This document shows positions 61,143-64,000 of a DNA stretch of 64,000 nt, piece after piece. The stretch covers positions 124,001-188,000 of the forward strand of contig CAVBQS010000010.1 of assembly GCA_963597615.1 (NCBI GenBank). The letters are read 5' to 3'. Position 1 is the stretch's first letter. The number at the start of each line of letters is the position of its first letter. The stretch comes from CAKRJP01 sp963597615 (lineage in GTDB: Bacteria; Bacillota; Clostridia; Lachnospirales; Lachnospiraceae). The position numbers and the translations under genes were made by a program. The notes beneath the pieces were generated by a model, which searched no databases, was not told where the DNA came from, and saw only the letters and a list, made by a program, of their open reading frames with translations.

Positions 61143-63065
61143 TTAGATATCAAGTTCTGCTTCTGTGGCATTTTCATAGATAAAGGCCTTTCTTGGGGGA
61201 ACCTCTGTACCCATAAGCATTTCCGTAACACTAGAAGCCATTCTGGCATCCTCAATCTCCACAAGTTTCAACAATCTCCGCTCTGGGTCAAGGGTGGTTT
61301 CCCACAGCTGTTCTGCATCCATCTCTCCAAGACCCTTGTATCTTTGGAGGGTGAAGGATCCTGTGTGAGTTTTTCTATATTTTTCCAGAGCCTTATCATC
61401 GTAAAGGTATTCCTCTTCTCCCTTTTTTGGCATTACCTTATAAAGAGGTGGCATGGCAATATAAACATGCCCCTCATAAATAAGTTCCGGCATAAAGCGA
61501 TAGAACAAGGTTAAGAGCAAGGTAGAAATATGGGCTCCGTCTACGTCCGCATCTGCCATAATAATAATCTTGTCATAACGCAGCTTTGTAATGTCAAAGT
61601 CATTGCCATAGCCTTCAGAAAAGCCACAGCCAAAGGCATTGATCATAGTCTTAATCTCTGCGTTGGCTAAAACCTTATCGATGCTGGCTTTTTCTACGTT
61701 CAAAATCTTTCCTCGAATAGGAAGAATAGCCTGGTACATACGGTCTCTGGCGGTTTTCGCGGAACCTCCCGCAGAATCTCCCTCTACAATAAAGATCTCA
61801 CACTTTGAAGGATCTCTGCTTTCGCAGTTAGCTAACTTTCCATTGCTGTCAAAAGAATATTTAGGTTTGGAAAGCAAATTGGTTTTGGCCCGCTCCTCTG
61901 TCTTACGAATCTTGGCCGCCTTCTCCGCACAGCTAAGGACCTTCTTTAAAGTATCTAAATTCCTGTCAAAAAACCGAACAATCTCATCATTAGTAACCTT
62001 GCTGCAGGCCTTGGAGGCATCCGGATTATCCAGCTTGGTCTTGGTCTGTCCTTCAAATCTAGGATCCGGGTGCTTAATGGATACAATGGCTGTCATACCA
62101 TTTCGGATGTCCGCCCCTGTAAAATTCGCATCCTTGTCCTTTAAAATACCAATCTCCCTTGCATATTGATTCATTACTGTAGTAAAGGTAGCCTTAAATC
62201 CTGTAAGATGGGTCCCCCCTTCTGCATTGTAAATATTATTGCAAAAACCAAGGACATTTTCATGAAATTCATTTACATACTGAAAAGCCACTTCCACCTC
62301 AATGCCTTCTGCACTCCCCTGGAAATAAATAGGCTCATGGATGTTCTCTTTCTTAGCATTTAATTCCTTAATAAATCCAAGAATTCCCTCTGGCTCATGA
62401 AATTCCACATGTTCCACCTGGGTTCCCCGCTTATCCTCAAAGATAATCTTAAGTTTTGGATTTAAGTAAGCGGTCTCATGCAGTCTGCTTTTTACTTCCT
62501 CAGCCTTAAATTTTGTTTTCTCAAAAATCGTAGGATCCGGCAGGAAATTCACCTTGGTTCCGGTCTTTTTTGTCTTTCCAATCTTTGGAAGGAGCCCGTC
62601 CTCCAGTTCAAGAATAGGCTTTCCTCTCTCATATTCATCATGGTGAATAAAACCTTCTCTACTAATTTGCACATCCATATGAGTGGAAAGAGCATTTACC
62701 ACCGAGGAACCTACTCCATGTAGGCCACCACTGGTTTTGTAGGCTGAACTATCAAATTTACCACCGGCATGAAGGGTGGTATAGACAACCCTAGCCGCTG
62801 AAATACCGGTGGCATGAAGGTCTACCGGAACCCCTCGCCCATTGTCTGCCACTGTACAAGACCCATCCTTTTCCAATGTCACCTGAATCTCTGTACAAAA
62901 TCCTGCCAAATGCTCATCTACAGAGTTGTCCACAATCTCAAAGATCAAATGATTGAGTCCCTTGGTAGAAACACTTCCGATATACATTCCAGGTCTTTTT
63001 CTTACTGCCTCTAATCCCTCTAATATGGCAATACTAGCTGCGTCATAGGTATTCTTTTTCGCCAT
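61143..63065 (-). CDS. parE: Type II topoisomerase subunit B (ParE-like)
   Basis: A 640-residue ATPase subunit: VRKRPGMYIGSVSTKGLNHL, GRGVPVDLH, the ATP loop GGLHGVGSSVVNALS, then EGDSAGGSAKTARDR and PLRGK-type PIRGKILNVEKA of the TOPRIM region with ADADVDGAHIS. The location away from dnaA-recF-gyrBA supports ParE. Confidence 0.9.
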   Translation of the reverse strand: MAKKNTYDAASIAILEGLEAVRKRPGMYIGSVSTKGLNHLIFEIVDNSVDEHLAGFCTEIQVTLEKDGSCTVADNGRGVPVDLHATGISAARVVYTTLHAGGKFDSSAYKTSGGLHGVGSSVVNALSTHMDVQISREGFIHHDEYERGKPILELEDGLLPKIGKTKKTGTKVNFLPDPTIFEKTKFKAEEVKSRLHETAYLNPKLKIIFEDKRGTQVEHVEFHEPEGILGFIKELNAKKENIHEPIYFQGSAEGIEVEVAFQYVNEFHENVLGFCNNIYNAEGGTHLTGFKATFTTVMNQYAREIGILKDKDANFTGADIRNGMTAIVSIKHPDPRFEGQTKTKLDNPDASKACSKVTNDEIVRFFDRNLDTLKKVLSCAEKAAKIRKTEERAKTNLLSKPKYSFDSNGKLANCESRDPSKCEIFIVEGDSAGGSAKTARDRMYQAILPIRGKILNVEKASIDKVLANAEIKTMINAFGCGFSEGYGNDFDITKLRYDKIIIMADADVDGAHISTLLLTLFYRFMPELIYEGHVYIAMPPLYKVMPKKGEEEYLYDDKALEKYRKTHTGSFTLQRYKGLGEMDAEQLWETTLDPERRLLKLVEIEDARMASSVTEMLMGTEVPPRKAFIYENATEAELDI

Positions 63066-63151
63066 GCTAACTTTGTCACCCTTCCTTTAATTCTTTTCTC
63101 CTACGCTTATACTGAAGGACACTTACCCCTCTTATAAGCTCATACTGCTTC

Positions 63152-63180
63152 ATATTAACATGTTCAAGGGGATTCTGCAA
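63152..63180 (-). promoter_or_regulatory. Candidate parE promoter
   Basis: On the minus strand TTGCAG (63175-63180), 17 bases, TAATAT (63152-63157). A second choice, TTGAAC-17-TATGAG, overlaps it. Confidence 0.55.
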
Positions 63181-63222
63181 ATTAGAAAAAGCCAAAATTC
63201 GTCTAAAATCAAGAAAAATCTA

Positions 63223-63251
63223 TTGACAGATAAGGGTTCCTGGAATAAAAT
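63223..63251 (+). promoter_or_regulatory. rpsT promoter
   Basis: TTGACA (63223-63228), 17 bases, TAAAAT (63246-63251). Confidence 0.9.
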
Positions 63252-63263
63252 AAACAAGTGTGT

Positions 63264-63296
63264 TTCGTTAGAGCGTCCGTGTCCGGATCTAACGAA
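63264..63296 (+). promoter_or_regulatory. Stem-loop in rpsT leader
   Basis: A 9-bp perfect outer stem (63264-63272 with 63288-63296) and an inner TCCG/CGGA stem joined through a 3-base bulge. It has no T-run. An alternative pairing of two CCGG blocks (83-86 and 97-100) is possible. Control of S20 synthesis is a fair guess. Confidence 0.6.
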
Positions 63297-63345
63297 CCGG
63301 AACAATCGATTATTTTCGAAATTATAGATATCGGAGGTGGACAAA

Positions 63346-63609
63346 TTGGCTAACATCAAATCTGCAAAGAAAAGAATTTTAGTAAACGAGACCAAGGCTG
63401 CTAGAAATAAGGCTATTAAGTCTAAAGTTAAGACTTATGTAAAAAAGGTTGAAGTTGCTGTAGAGAATAAAGATAAAGAGGCTGCTGCTGTTGCTCTTAA
63501 GGATGCAATCGTTGAGATTAACAAGGCAGGAAGCAAGGGTGTTTATCACAAGAACACTTGCTCAAGAAAGATTTCTCGTTTAACAAAGGCTGTTAACGGA
63601 ATCGCTTAA
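63346..63609 (+). CDS. rpsT: Ribosomal protein bS20
   Basis: An 87-residue basic protein: ANIKSAKKRILVNETKAARN at the start and GVYHKNTCSRKISRLTKAVN near the end. The start is TTG at 63346, 8 bases after GGAGG; an in-frame GTG at 63337 lies inside that ribosome binding site and is unlikely. E. coli rpsT also begins with UUG. The gene has its own promoter, leader hairpin and terminator. Confidence 0.95.
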   Translation: MANIKSAKKRILVNETKAARNKAIKSKVKTYVKKVEVAVENKDKEAAAVALKDAIVEINKAGSKGVYHKNTCSRKISRLTKAVNGIA

Positions 63610-63635
63610 TTTCATAAGAATTATAAAGAGCATAA

Positions 63636-63675
63636 GAAAGGACAACCATCCGTCATTGGTTGTCCTTTCTTTTTT
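63636..63675 (+). terminator. rpsT terminator
   Basis: A 13-bp perfect stem (63636-63648 with 63657-63669) followed by T-run on the plus strand. Confidence 0.92.
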
Positions 63676-64000
63676 ACTTTAATTCCGAATATCCATAGCC
63701 ATTGACTAAGGCTTCAATCTTCTTTCCTTCCTTACACATCGGACAATCTGCTGTTCCATAGGACCGGTAATCCGGCAGGTCCTTGCTGGCAAAGATGGTT
63801 TTTACTTCCATACCTGCAATTTTATTCACCGTACTGAAAATCGCTGCAATTCCGCAGATCGTTCCCCCATAATAGAGTACAGAATTAATAGCCTGAATCA
63901 CGGTCTTTCCTGTTGTCACAGAATCTGTAAGGATCAAGACCTGCATATTGGTAATCATACGCTGGTTATTGTCTCTAAACATAATCTGTCCCACCGCATC
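63674..64000 (-). CDS. Orotate phosphoribosyltransferase-like protein, C-terminal part
   Basis: The frame is open to the window edge, so only the last 108 residues are seen. The PRPP-binding loop is VLILTDSVTTGKT, a variant of the VLIVDDVITTG motif of orotate and related phosphoribosyltransferases. A Cys pair (DCPMCKEG) near the end may bind metal. A role in pyrimidine synthesis or another PRPP reaction cannot be decided here. It converges on rpsT. Confidence 0.75.
   Translation of the reverse strand, partial: DAVGQIMFRDNNQRMITNMQVLILTDSVTTGKTVIQAINSVLYYGGTICGIAAIFSTVNKIAGMEVKTIFASKDLPDYRSYGTADCPMCKEGKKIEALVNGYGYSELK

Noticed and set aside
58824..63065. GyrA/GyrB at the origin
   Set aside because: No dnaA, dnaN or recF nearby, subunit A is short and no GyrA box is visible; topoisomerase IV fits better, though gyrase is not excluded.
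63337..63345. GTG start for rpsT
   Set aside because: This GTG overlaps the GGAGG ribosome binding site; TTG at 63346 gives correct spacing and the usual S20 N-terminus.

Overview
The window is a low-GC Clostridia chromosome segment, most likely from the family Lachnospiraceae. The signs are AGGAGG-type ribosome binding sites, many promoters matching TTGACA-17-TATAAT, the short HisG plus HisZ arrangement, a giant activase of the 2-hydroxyacyl-CoA dehydratase type, a methionine synthase whose activation domain is a separate protein, and gene order (nusA-infB operon; nusB-xseAB-ispA-dxs-tlyA-nadK-argR-recN) typical of Clostridia. Most genes lie on the minus strand. No tRNA or rRNA gene, insertion sequence, prophage or CRISPR array was seen.

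Layout. 1-8.5 kb: the end of an amidohydrolase gene, a 2-isopropylmalate synthase fused to an AraC-type DNA-binding domain, a rhomboid-like membrane protein without visible catalytic residues, and the giant activase. 8.5-13.7 kb: a histidine operon hisZ-hisG-hisD-hisB-hisIE whose HisIE carries an extra degenerate HisF-like domain. 13.8-25.2 kb: recU, two pseudouridine synthases, an rRNA m5C methyltransferase, a YgiQ-type radical SAM protein, pepD, coaD, rsmD and an ABC-class ATPase. 25.3-35.3 kb: maf (plus strand), argD behind a promoter-proximal attenuator hairpin, rpsU, alaS, metH with its activation protein, and glgA. 35.3-44.9 kb: the conserved block Asp23-nusB-xseA-xseB-ispA-dxs-tlyA-nadK-argR-recN, ending in a spo0A-like gene. 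45-49.3 kb: prfC, pnp, rpsO. 49.4-57.8 kb: the rimP-nusA-ylxR-ylxQ-infB-rbfA-nrnA-truB-ribF operon. 57.9-64 kb: nudC, topoisomerase genes parE-parC, rpsT (plus strand) and the end of a phosphoribosyltransferase gene.

The most interesting part is the 35-45 kb block. In spore formers it is normally flanked by the spoIIIA operon and by spoIVB-spo0A. Here spoIIIA and spoIVB are missing at these positions. The spo0A gene has lost most of its receiver domain, including the phosphorylated Asp, but keeps an intact DNA-binding domain, and a perfect 0A box lies just upstream of its own promoter. This looks like a sporulation regulator kept for another purpose after sporulation was lost. Other candidates are the LeuA-AraC fusion, the HisF-like-HisIE fusion, and structured leaders in front of argD, rimP-nusA, pnp and rpsT that suggest feedback control of expression.
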